Positions 13,469 through 25,900 of a stretch of DNA of 64,000 bases are shown in pieces; the first letter of the stretch is position 1, and each line of letters opens with the position of its first letter. The position numbers and the translations under genes were made by a program. The DNA lies in the NCBI GenBank assembly GCA_005019695.1, contig RXID01004904.1, forward strand, positions 248,664-312,663. Direction: 5' to 3'. This stretch comes from Trichopus zeylanicus subsp. travancoricus. Its lineage: Eukaryota > Streptophyta > Magnoliopsida > Dioscoreales > Dioscoreaceae. The notes under the pieces were generated by a model. That model searched no databases, was not told the origin of the DNA, and worked only from the letters and a program-made list of their open reading frames with translations.

Positions 13469-15827
13469 ATGCAAGAAAAGCACAAGAGAGGAGAAGTAAG
13501 CAGCCTTTCTCTCTTTCTCTATGTCTGATGAAAGATTATAATCCTGACAAACCTATTTCTCTGTTTTATGAATGCTCTTATAGATCATGTGGCCAAGACT
13601 GGTGGCCAACAAGCTTTTCCGTTGGTGGCCGTTGGGGAGCCATTCATTCATTGCTGACTACCCGAACAGTGATATCTGGTCAGAGGTAGAGAATTTAGGC
13701 GACTTGATGAGTCCTAAGAGGGCAACTGGTATTCTGAGAGACACCCAAAAATATAAGTGAGCTCCAAGCTATTAGTCCTGTCATGCTTTTCTAATCCTTT
13801 ATGTACTTGCATCCAGTGACAAAAGAGTTTCTAGATTTTCTCAACTCTAACATTATTATTTCCTTCCTTCTTTCCTTTGTTTGCTTGTTTCTGTTAAGGG
13901 TTTTTGTTAGTACCTGGAATGTCGGTGGTATTACTCCAACGGATGATCTTGAGTTGGGGGATTGGCTGGATATAAACAAGAACTCCTATGATATCTATGT
14001 TCTTGGGTATAATTCACTAACCACTTCAATTATGATCAATTTACAACTTTTAGTTATCTTGCATAAGATTTTGATGTGCATCATTTTCTACAGCTTCCAA
14101 GAGACTGTGCCGCTTAGCGCAAAGAACGTATTAGGCGCTGAGAAAAATCCAATATCTATGAAATGGAATTCTCTCATCAGGGCAACTCTAAACAAGTCCC
14201 TCTCAAATACATACAGATGCGAAGAGGTGAAGGTGGGTGAGAAGCAGAAGGTTTATCCTGTCAAGGAAGGATCCAATAAAGAAAGCAATAGGCAAGACTT
14301 CCGGTGCATCATCAGCAAACAAATGGTCGGAATTCTCGTTTCAGTTTGGATTAGGGGCAATCTCCAGCGATACATTCGCCATCCGAGCGTCTCCTGCATT
14401 GGTTGCGGCATAATGGGGTGTCTAGGAAACAAGGTACTCGATTTTCTTTCATTTATATTACTGTAAATGGACGTATTTGAGTTTAGACTTGATATTCACA
14501 TGCAGGGATCAGTTTCGGTAAGGTTTCGCCTACATCAAACGAGCTTTTGCTTTGTGTGTTGTCATCTGGCTTCAGGCGGGAAGGAAGGCGATGAGATGCA
14601 CAGGAATTCAGATGCAATGGAGATCTTCTCCAGGACTCGTTTCCCTCGTGATCTTTCTTTTGATCTACCGCAAAAGATTCTTGATCATGAGTGAGTTGTT
14701 CCTTGATTCTTTTCGTTGCCATAAACTAGATTATGAATTTTACATAGAAAACTTTTAGAAGCTCAAAAGGGTGTTTTCCCGCGTGATCCTGATGTTTAAC
14801 ATGGTTGATGTGTGCGGCTGTTGTTATCGCAAATAAGTTAGTTGCAAGTTGGAGCCGCCAAACCATTTGAAACCATGGGATTGCCACTTGCTTTTTTATT
14901 TTTGCAACTATCACAGATAAAAATATTAAAGGTTTGGAATCCGATGGATCCCACGTCATGGATTATGATGCTGATCAAACCAACCGCAAGGAGAATCTCT
15001 ACTTGCTTTTGTGGATTAATCATATAAACCAAGAATAATTCACAGAGCTTCCATCTGGTTGTTTAACAAGCCATGCAACAAATAGGAAAAGTTGTTACAT
15101 CAATAGCTTCTAAAGATTAACAGAAACTTCATGAAGTCTCATACAATCTGTTCTTCACTTCATGCAGTCGAGTTGTCTTGCTTGGTGATTTGAACTACAG
15201 AATCTCCTTGCCAGAGGATTCTACGCGATCTTTAGTGGAACAGAAGGAATGGAACATCTTGTTGGAGAAAGATCAGGTACAATCTATACCAACTTCTTGC
15301 CTGAAAATCAATGTTTGAGAGTTAACTCTTATTGACTCTGATCTCACTGAGCATGCAGTTAAGAGGTGAGGTATCCCAAGGCCGAGCATTTGAAGGTTGG
15401 CAAGAGGGACCAATATCGTTTTCTCCAACGTACAAATACTACCCCAACTCCGACGAGTACTACGGGTGCATACAAGGCAAAAAGGGCGAGAAAAAGCGAT
15501 CTCCGGCATGGTGAGCTACTGCTTGCAATTGACTCAAACATGTTTCAAATTTACTTACTAGCACGAGTATGTTTTATCAGGTGTGACAGGATTATTTGGC
15601 ATGGCAAGGGATTGAAGCAACATCTATACGATCGGTGCGAATCGAAACTATCGGATCACCGGCCGGTGAGAGCGATCTTCATGGCGGAGGTCGAGGTCCT
15701 GTGGGGCTCACACTCCCTCGCAGGCTTCTTCTTGTCGGACAGATTCACCCACATATCTGATCCCATGGATCTCTTCTCAGAGGACAAAGAACAACCAAAG
15801 AACAGAATATCAAGCTTGGAGCTTTAG
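13469..15827 (+). CDS. IP5P: Type I inositol polyphosphate 5-phosphatase
   Basis: The predicted exons are 13469–13495, 13584–13756, 13899–14006, 14094–14433, 14506–14690, 15168–15276, 15359–15510 and 15581–15827. They give an unbroken 446-aa protein. The catalytic domain of the endonuclease/phosphatase fold shows its ordered motifs: FVSTWNVGG (69–77), GFQETVPL (103–110), FVCCHLASGG (232–241), GDLNYRI (284–290), PAWCDRIIWHGKG (363–375) and SDHRPV (389–394). Plant members remove the 5-phosphate from inositol polyphosphates and/or phosphoinositides, with Mg2+, at the cytosol or membranes, and so damp IP3/PIP2 signalling. The N-terminus MWPRLVANK is also typical of plant members. An alternative start is the Met of that motif at 13587, which would drop a 10-residue lead. 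The protein is somewhat shorter than many plant paralogues because the linker between exons 3 and 4 is short. The substrate cannot be predicted from sequence. Confidence 0.92.
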
Positions 15828-16320
15828 TTTTCACATGAACAATCATAAATTTTGTTGACACAAGCTGTCCATGAAGAGATTTTGATAATGAATATGGACA
15901 GTACAGATAATACACAAATGATATATGTTTTTTTTTCATAATTTTTTTTACATAGTTTTATAATAAAGAAGGTTTATTTACATATTTTTATTTTGCATGG
16001 CGCCAATCGTGTGCGAGTATTCATTCTCTAGGCTTGGTCGGGTTGGGAGATTGATGCGGATATTTTTCTTAAATAAATTTATTGTTGCATTTTATATTTG
16101 TGTGCGCTTTTCTGGGCAGTCACCTTTGCATATAAATTAAAACTACTAATTTCACAATTACAATTCATTGTGATTTTTTTTTAACAAAACTACCTTATAT
16201 TATCACAAATTTATAAAAAAAACTATCTGTTTTATTACTATTAGTAAAAATTATATGAATTATAATAAATTTCTTTATTGACTTTTAAGTTTGTTTCAAT
16301 ATGGAAATATCATTACATTC

Positions 16321-17520
16321 CTAGTTATTTAAACTTAAATATAAGAATTATTTTGGGTTTTTTTCCTTACAACGTTAAAAAATAGTTAAATTATGTATAA
16401 TCTTTTGACTTTTCATAATTGAGTATAACCATCTCTTTTAATTTTCAAGATATTTCAGGTCTCTCAGTTAAAGGAGCTACCTTTTTTTGGTATATTTTCT
16501 AACCGTTATAATTAAATGACTAAAATATTCTTATATAACCGTTGAAAAATTTAGGTATAAATATAGTAATTTTAGGGGATTTAGGATAAATTTTGGTTGC
16601 ACTTTTTTCAGCAACACAATAACTTCAAATTTGAAGTTTTAAATCTAATACATCTAATCAGAAAATGAAAAAGTTTATAAACAGTAGTATCACAAAAGAC
16701 TGAACTTTAAAAAACAAAGTAAGTTCATATTATTTCATAAACAATTATCTATTCTTCAAATCTAAAACTTCAAATTTAAGGCATCTAAATAAAATTGAAA
16801 ATTTTCAAGAATGGTAGTATTGCAAAAAATTAACCCTTCAAGCACTAGATGAGGAAGTTGATTATGATGAGACTAGCCTAAAAGAAGATGTTGAAGGAAT
16901 TAATGATGATAACTACAAGTTTCAATTTTTTGCAGTGCTATTTGTTTGAAAATTTTCAACTTTTACTTAGATGCCTTAAATGTGAAGCGTTATAATTGAA
17001 AAATAGAAAGTTGTTAATAAAATAATGTAAACTTACCTTGTTGCTTGAAGCTTTAACCTTTCGTGGTATTACTTTTTCTAAAATTTTTTATATTTTTTGA
17101 TTAGATGTATCAGATTAGAAGTTTTAAATTTAAAGTTATAAATAATGTAAACTTACCTTGTTGTTTGAAGTTTTAGCCTTTTGTGATATTACCTTTTCTA
17201 AAATTATTTATATTTTCTGATTAGATGTATCATATTAGAAGTTTTAAATTAAAAGTTATTGTGTAACTAAAAAAACTCAACCAAATTTGGTATAAACTCC
17301 CTAAAATTATTGTATTTATAATCAAAATTTTCAATGGTTGTAGAATGGTATTTTTGTTATTTAGTTATAACCATTGGGCAATATACCAAATATATTCCCT
17401 ACAAAAAATAACTCTTTGAATCTAGAGACCTAAAATCTCTCTAAAATTTTAAAAGAAATTATACATAATTATAAAAAAGGCAATACATTATATTTTTGGA
17501 GATTATATGTAAAAAACTAG
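16321..17520. mobile_element. Long-TIR foldback-type element, non-autonomous
   Basis: The left arm (about 16321–16830) and the right arm (about 16920–17520) are imperfect reverse complements. Shared blocks include TTATGTATAAT, a segment around TTTCAGGTCTCT, GGTATATT, and blocks around ATCTAATACATCTAATCAGA. Both ends read CTAGTT inwards. No transposase frame lies between the arms. This is the structure of a foldback or Mutator-like non-autonomous element. The exact ends and target duplication are uncertain because the arms have diverged. Confidence 0.65.
17023..17262 (+). repeat. Tandem duplication of about 120 bp in element arm
   Basis: Two adjacent copies begin with AATGTAAACTTACCTTGTTG and end near AAAGTTAT. 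They differ at only a few positions. The duplication lies in the right arm of the inverted-repeat element and has no equivalent in the left arm, so it arose after insertion or marks a sublineage. Confidence 0.75.
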
Positions 17521-17679
17521 ATTATTTTTTCTAATTATTTATTATTTCTCTCTTAAAGCTTTAGAATCTCATATGTCCCAATAGCGTTTTCTTCAATATT
17601 TACTAATAAAATCAGAGAGAAAATTGTGAGATTTGTGATTGACGGTGGGCCAGTAGGTTGTGAGATTGAGGTGCAATAT

Positions 17680-18170
17680 AATTAGACATTGATCCTTAAT
17701 TTTACATTGATAAAATATCAGAGCTGAAATTGGACTAAATATGATGATTACCGTAAATATAATAACTAGGTCTTTTTTAAGTAATAGGAAAAAAATAAAA
17801 CTCTGGAGTCCAATAGGCATTCAGGGACAATATTATGTTTGGTTAGAGACGTCATATAGTGGCATTATAGCCGGTCTACATCATTTCTTAAATAATGTGA
17901 GTTAGCTCAATTAAGACTCTGAGTCCTCAGGATTAGACTAATAGATTGTGGGGCAGAGTATGGTGTAACTGAAAATTGATGTTTAGTTCTACATCGATAA
18001 AGTAAGAGAGTTGAGATTAAATTAAATATAATAATTGTCATAAACTTAATAATAAAGCTTTTTTAAAGAAAGTTGGGAAAATAAAATCCAAGTATTTGTG
18101 GACTGTGGACCACAGATACCCAAAAATAATATATTATTTGGTTGAAAGCGCTAATCGGGAGTGTCACAAA
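17680..18170 (+). repeat. Two diverged direct repeats
   Basis: A block at about 17680–17870 (through TACATTGATAAA and AATAACTAGGTC) is repeated in diverged form at about 17980–18170 (TACATCGATAAA and AATAATAAAGC). The copies share order and spacing of several motifs but only moderate identity. They may be remnants of a tandem array or of LTR-like ends; neither can be shown. Confidence 0.4.
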
Positions 18171-18648
18171 AATGATGTTCGAGTATTTGACATCTTATCT
18201 TTTAAAAACAGAGAAAAATAGATTTTTACACTTAACTTAAAAAACAAGGAGCATAATAAATTTTCTATATTAATTTAAATAATGAAAATCAAATAAAAAT
18301 AGAACATTGGCTAGAAGGTGATTGATTGCAAATATTTACCATAATATAAATAATTTCTTGCTAATATTAAAAAAATGTATTTTTTTTGTAAATTCGTGAT
18401 AACAAACCCGATTCTCTACTAAAATCTTAAAAAATAAAAAAAAAGAGAGATTTAGGATTCACAAGTTCAATCATGGATTAAAATGATATTTTATAGATTA
18501 AAAAAATATAAATAAATAATAAATATATATGTTAAAAATTAGAGGTGTCAAACGAGTTATGTCGATCGTGAGGAAAAAAAAAGGCGCTGGGCATTGTTCG
18601 TAGTCCACAAGTCTATGGGTCATGAGTAATGCGTGGCCTATTTTTAAA

Positions 18649-18652
<4 letters not shown>

Positions 18653-18690
<38 letters not shown>
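18653..18690. repeat. (TA)19 microsatellite
   Basis: A run of alternating T and A of about 38 bp lies in intergenic AT-rich DNA. Confidence 0.95.
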
Positions 18691-18692
<2 letters not shown>

Positions 18693-19915
18693 TAATAACT
18701 TAGTAGTTAATATTTTTAGATTTTTTTAAAAGACTAAAGTGTGCGGAGTATTAGGTCTAATCCGCCACATAGGCCATGCTAAAGATAATTTGAATACCAT
18801 AAATTTTAGGCTTGTCAAATACGATCCGTTGGGAGCTGTGGCAGACTCGTTTTGACATGTCTGTAATATATTTTATACAACATCAAAATTTGTAAACCAT
18901 GATGGGGTCATGGTGATCCTGAACGTGATAACCTAACGCATTTTGTGAGCTATTACTTGGCTAAGCATCTCTCTCCTTGTTAATTGGCTGTAATTAATTA
19001 ATTACGTTGCAACCACAAGATTAGATCAAATGATGTTTCGTTTCTAAATTGCGGCAACTTGTAGGTTTCGTAAAGTTGTCATACATGAATATATCACCAC
19101 CGCATCGCACTATTTTTGATTTAGCAAGTATTTATTGCGAGACAAGTTGGATTAGATTACAAAAAATTATTTGATGTCCTAATTAGTCGTAGCTCTCCAT
19201 ATAAATATACATAATTTAGCAAGATCATCAAAAGAACTAATTTGATTAAGTATGATGAATACTAAAGCGACATACTAATTTGATTCAAACATTTTTTCTA
19301 ATTGATTGTGAGCAACTTTGTCATCCGTACATGTAACAGAAGTACCAAATAATTTATTTTTGAGCTGGTCTGAAATAAAGGCCCAAATTACGAAGAAAGT
19401 AAACCTGGCCCAATCCAATCTGATCCGGTCTACAGAAACCCAACCAATCCGCTCTGGACGGCTTCGATTTGTTCCGCACTCAACAATTGTGTTCGGAGCG
19501 GAACAGCAAATCCGGAGCCACGTATCCCCTTCCCACATCCAAAGTCCCGCTCATTTTCTAGAAATCAAAGAAAATCCCCATCAACATTAGAAACTCTCCC
19601 TCAACTCCACTTTAATTACGGAATCTGCCCCTCCCAAACCACCAGCGGGCCCAGCCTATTCTCCTACTTCTCGGTTTAGATGGCACAGCAGTAATTTCGT
19701 GATCGCTTCTTAGGTTTTGAGTAATTTCGCAGCCCCCAAATTCCGACAAGCGGGTGGCGAGGTCGTGTCGAGGAAGCCAAGTCCTGGCGAGGAGAAATTA
19801 TATATCGAGGTTTGGGATAACAAGAAGAAGAAGCGATTCGGAGGGGAAACCTAGGCGGAGCTCAATCACCCTCGACGACGACGGCTGATAGGGTTTCCGA
19901 TCGGATCCGGGCCCC

Positions 19916-22900
19916 ATGGCGTACCAGGGGAAGAAGCTCATCAACGATCCCAATGGTTTGGCTCTTCTCGATTTTTCTCGAGCTGGATCCGTTGACTCTT
20001 TGATCCTATGATCTTTCGTTGATTTTTTTCGGGTTTTCTTGAGCTGGATTTGGGTTCTGATTGTTGTCAAGTGTTTGAATCTGGATTTTTGATCGAAATG
20101 CTTTCGTTGTTCGGGGTTTTGGCTGTGTTGAGTGTAGATGTGGTGACGGAGTTCATCGAAGGGTTGGTTGAAACTTATCCCGGATTGCAATATCTGGATG
20201 GGTTTCCGCAGGTAATGTTGCTTGCTTGTTTGTTCTGGTTCTGCTTGATATTAGGTGCTGATTCTGAGCTTAGGAGTTTGTGATTGGAATGCAGGTGAAG
20301 GTAGTGTTGCGTGCGGATGTGGCAAGGAATGCCTATGACAAGGTTGCTGTTATCTGTGGTATGTCGGGTGCATTTGAATAAATCATGTATACTTTTTAAA
20401 CTAAAGGTTGTCTTTTGGCGTCTACTTGATAATCGCCTACTATGGCTGTTCTCTATTATCTGCATTTACTTTACGACTTTGTATCGTCACCATTTCTCTG
20501 GATTTTTGTTGTAAATCTACTAATCAAGAGGTTTCTCTTTCTTACAATATTCATACTAGCCAAGTGCATCCACCTATGTTGTTTTGTTGCCAACTCTATG
20601 GTACATACACCAACAGAGTTAATAGGATCACTTTTTCATAGTTTCATGGTGCTGACATGGCTTGAGCACAGGCTTCCCTGTTTTGTTTGCTTTTATTTAT
20701 ATGCATTCTCACGCGACTTGGCTGCATAGTGATGACTGTTCTGCTCTGTGGTCATTATGTTTGATCCTTTGATAGTGTAAATAGGGGGAGGAAGTGGCCA
20801 TGAGCCTGCCCATGCTGGATTTGTAGGGGAAGGATTCCTGACAGCAGCCATCTGTGGAGACCTTTTCAGCGCTCCACCTGTGGATTCTATTTTAGCTGTA
20901 TGGCTGCTCTCATACAAATTTTCTTCTACGTATCTTTACAGACGCAATATAATATGTTCAATTTTGTAGGGCATTCGAGCTGTAACGGGTCCCAAAGGGT
21001 GTCTTCTAATAGTGAAGGTATCTCATATCACATCCAATGTTGGTATGATAAGATGTTCTTGCATTAAATAGTACATCTCTAGCTTTTGATGGGTTAGGCA
21101 TTTTTGTATTTTTGTTGATTTAGATGCTTTATGTTTCAACCATATGAACCCTTCAGCTTGTCTTAGTTGTACAAGGGTGCTCTAAGGCATTCAAATTGTT
21201 GTTTTGCAGAATTATACTGGAGATCGACTCAGTTTTGGTTTGGCTGCTGAACAAGCGAAATCAGAGGGTTATGAAGTTGAGGTAAATGTCAAAGATAACT
21301 CCAGCAACTTAAATAGGTCTACAATTGATTCTTTGTAAACTAAAAGAAATGCAATGTTTTCAGATGGTTATTGTTGGAGATGATTGTGCTCTCCCACCAC
21401 CTCGAGGTATAGCTGGCAGAAGAGGTTTGGCAGGAACTATTCTTATCAACAAGGTAACTTGTTTTGCTTTTGTTTATCATCCTGTTAGTATTTGCCTCTG
21501 GCTTCTAAGGTTTCTAATATCACAGCAATGCTGCTGTCACTAACTGAATCTGGGACAGTATCTTTGGTTTGAGCAATGCTGAACTTTATGATATTAGATA
21601 GGTATTGTTAAGATAATAACTCTGAAGCCATTGCATGAAACAGTGTCCAGTTTGATTATGCAAGAGTCATTATCTGTTTCAATGATTTGGATGCTAGGCT
21701 GGATGAAAGAATCATACAGAGGGTGGGTTTTTTCTTTTTCTTTTTTTTAAAGTAATCCATGCAGTAGTGTTTGGTGGTTTGGCATGGATCCCTCCTTCAT
21801 GTTGGGAATATTAATTAATGCAATTTAAAATAAGTACCAAAGAAGATGGTGTGGGAGAGGACATACATTAAGATGAGGGGAAAATTCCTTCAGGTTTTCT
21901 AAAACTCCATAGATAAAACATGAACAAAAACAACAATAAAAAATTTAATACCAACAAAGGTGCTTAAACACAACCATCTGTTAGAGTTAGATTCCACCTT
22001 CGAAATGATTACTCCCAGCCTTACTCCGAAATATGATTGTCTTCCAACAACAATAAATTGAAATATGATATCGTAGAATTTTCATGCTTGAAATTGTAAG
22101 GATCATTATAGAAACTATGTATATGCTTGTGTGTGAAGACATCTTTTGCCTCATGAGGACCATGTAGTAGAACTCCTTTCTCTGTCAGCATGTCCACTGC
22201 TGTCAATGCAATTCTCAAGCATAGAATAGGTGCTAAGTAAAGCGGCAGTTAGATTAGAACTCCACTATTTTGTTTGAATGGCTTGTTGTTTCTGTGGTTA
22301 TAGGTTGCTGGAGCAGCTGCAGCTGCTGGTCTTTCTCTTTCTGAGGTTGCTGCAGAAGCAAAGCACGCATCTGAACTGGTTGGAACAATGGGAGTAGCTT
22401 TATCAGTGTGTACACTGCCTGGTCAGGTCACATCAGATCGTTTAGGTCCTGGATTGATGGAGCTTGGGCTTGGAATTGTGAGTTAATTTCAAAAGATGAC
22501 TTCTCAGTAGGCTATCTTTCTTCCATATGTGCTTTGCATTTTCTTATGTCGTATCTTTACTGGACCTGGATATGCTGTGCCTCGTTTCTGCTTGGATAAA
22601 GTGGTTTTAATGCTTGCTCACAAGGCCTAATTTATTTTTCCCTTCCTCCAGCATGCTGAACCTGGTGCTGCTGTTGTGGAGCTACAACCAGTAGATGTTG
22701 TGGTATCTCATGTCCTCAAGCAGATACTTTCACCGGTGCGTGATATCCACTGAAGTTATTTAAAAATTTAGTTGGCATTTGGCGCACATTTATATATGGG
22801 TTAATTGGATAGCCTGCATAACATCTAAATTTTTAACCAAGATTCTAATATTGTTTGGATGAAACATCGGGTTTGTTGAGGCTAACCCAGTGAATCCATG

Positions 22901-25900
22901 TTAACCCCGTTTCTGTCTGTTATTACACAGAACCACAACCCCACAAATTTCATAAGGGTTAAAGGGCCATCGGGCTATGCAATATATTTGAGATCTAATG
23001 ACATATTGCAGATGCATAGGCCAAGGATTTTGTGATGACTAACCTGCTTTTTCTTCTAATGCGAAGTGTTGATAACACAATAGGGTTTCTAAGATAATTT
23101 AATTAATTTTTTTAAGATATAGAAACACTTCATCTGATATTTTCCCAGAATAATTTTTGTTCGCAACATCTGTGACAAACATGATTTCAAAAGTTGAATG
23201 TCTTATTTTGGAGATACTAAAAATCAACCCTTTTTTTAAGAAATGGTTAAAAATAGATGATCAGCAACTATTGGATAAATCTTATCAATATTCAAGTGCT
23301 CCTGCTTTAGTTTACTGGGTGAGGTAACGGTATTTGCCTAAATAGTATTGGTGGATGTTCTGTATATCGTTCTCTGCTTCTTGGTCTCTTCTATGTGAAT
23401 TAGGCTCCTCAGTTTTTGGTTTTTTTGCATCAAGTGAACTCTTTCTAATTTGTTCCAAATCAACTCAAAATCCCATCTCTCTTTTCCTATGCATTGCACT
23501 GATGATGGTCTTATGGATACCTAGTTTTAGAAGATTATATCATCTACCGTTCATAAAATGTTGTTTTCTCACTTTTGGGATCTAAATTCAGTGCAGTTTG
23601 TATATCATGTCACATTCAATGTGCTACGCATGTTGTTTTGGTAATAATGGACTGTTTATTTTAAGCTTTGAATATTTTCTACAACCATTGTGATACTTGA
23701 TGGGCTTCAGGAATTTGTGATTGTAGATTGTTGTCCTGGCAGTGGCCTGCTTTCCACTCCTTCCTATCTTCTCTATAAATGCTGGACTTAACTCACACAC
23801 CTGGCCCCACTTTCATACTGAAACCTTTGCCACTTAAAACTCTGAAAATCATCTTCTGTTTCCAGCTAAAGCAAATGAATGGTTCTATTCAGCTTTGTGG
23901 GAGATCAATGGCTTGTAGACACTCATGGTGTTTGTTTCCATGACCGCCACTGTTACCGTCAGTCAGTCGTAAAAATCTTTGCATATGGATGCTAAGCCAA
24001 TTGCTTATCTGGAGTCAATTTCATTATTGGAAATACTGCACCAGTCACCAAAGGAACTATGGCTATTTCATCTATTTTTGGGTCTGACTGGGGCAATCAT
24101 TGGAAATTGCCAGATCAGTGGTTGGGAATTAGTAATATATTATTTATGTGGAGATACGTGATGATCCCTATCCTGGAGTTGATGGTTGGGATACTTCAAT
24201 CCTCTATGCCTATTCTTCCATCCTATGTTGTAGATGGCTTTTTCCAGATCTAACCATATGACTTCCTGCAGGAAACTCACTATCTTCCAATTAAACGAGG
24301 CAGTAGGGTTGTTCTCATGGTCAATGGGTATGTATATGCTTGTTGGTTGCATTGATTGTGTTAATTTGGTCAAGTCAATAAAATATCTCAACACCATCAG
24401 AATTAATATTGTTCAGGACGGTTGCTGACCTTCCAAATGCAGAAGTAGCAGGAATTGCTGATTTTAAATGTTAAATTCTTATTTTTTTTCACCTCATCTC
24501 AATTTCATTGTTGTAGAAAGAACTTGACAGAATTAATGACATTCACTATAATGTTTCTGCCATTTTTTTTATTATATTGTATAGTACAGCATCCAGGAAG
24601 AGGGGATTAATTTTTTAGGAGTAATTGATTCTACATTAGTTATCACCCTTGTTGTAATGATTAGTATGGAATTAATGTTATAACATTTTTAATCCACAGC
24701 CTGGGCGGCACCCCTATAATGGAGCTCATGATTGCATCAGGGAAGGCAGTTCCACAGCTACAGCTGGAACATGGACTTGCTGTTGACAGAGTTTATACTG
24801 GATCATTTATGACTTCTCTTGATATGGCAGGTTAATTTTTACAAGGGACTGTACAAGTTAAAGACTCAATTCTGTGGTCTCTTAATATCATTATCTGCTG
24901 CAGGATTGTCCATTACTATCATGAAGGCTGAACCATCCATTTTAGAGCATTTGGATGCCCCGACTAAAGCTCCATTTTGGCCTGTTGGTGCAGAAGGTAG
25001 GAAATATTATACACAAACAGAGTTATCTTGGACCATATATCTATTGCTCTTATTCTTTTCATTTATTAACAGGAATATGAACTGCAAGTTACTGACATGG
25101 TAATAGTGATAATAGGGTATGGGTATTTCCAGTTAACTCAGTTAACCTATGTTCTATGTTAACAGTATATCAGTCTCCTTCAAATATAGTTATTTTATAC
25201 GATTGAAAGCAGCAAAAAATATGGAAAGTTTTTTTATTCAAATAACTTCCTTTGCTATCATTGATGGTAGGTGTTATGTGTTCTCCGTGTATTAAAGTCG
25301 AGTTGTTTGATGGCAGTAGAATATTGAAAATATGTACTAATGATAGATACTATATTTTGCTCATGCTGTTAGTAGGGACTGCATACTATGGCTAAGCCTA
25401 TACATGAATGCAAAATGTCTTCTGCAACATATAGAAAAAAGAATTGAGAATTGAGAAGCTAATTTGTCCATTCCATAACGAGAAACTTTTTGATTGCCTC
25501 TGTTAACAGACTTAAGGCACTGCTATTTTTGCTGACAATGTTTTGTTGTGATTAATCTGTTTTAAAAGAGTTCTTTCTTAAAATTGTAGGATATCGCCCA
25601 CCTGCGAAAATTCCTGTTCCAATGCCACCTTCTCATTCAGCGCGAAGTGAAGAGGTAAAAGAAGTAAGCAACAAGGCTTCATGTTTTGCATCCAATATTG
25701 CAACCTTTCTCTTGATTATTGCTGTTTCGGCCAGCAAGGTTTTTTGCTTGACGTAAGCTTTGAGTTAATCTTGCTATTTGCAACTGTATAATTCCATATG
25801 TGGTATATACTTTTCATAATGCTTGTCATCTTGGTGAATTAAATGCGTTGTTATTTATAGGGTACATAAGTTTAGTAAGGAATTGTCTAATGGAACTCAT

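Larger units (their letters stand above)
15828..19915. other. AT-rich intergenic DNA with repeats, then DAK promoter
   Basis: No gene is supported here. The region holds a long inverted-repeat element (about 16321–17520), a pair of diverged direct repeats (about 17680–18170) and a TA microsatellite, listed separately. The last 400 bp become less AT-rich and should carry the promoter and 5' UTR of the dihydroxyacetone kinase gene. Opposed short open frames at 19275–19590 have no recognisable motif. Confidence 0.55.
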
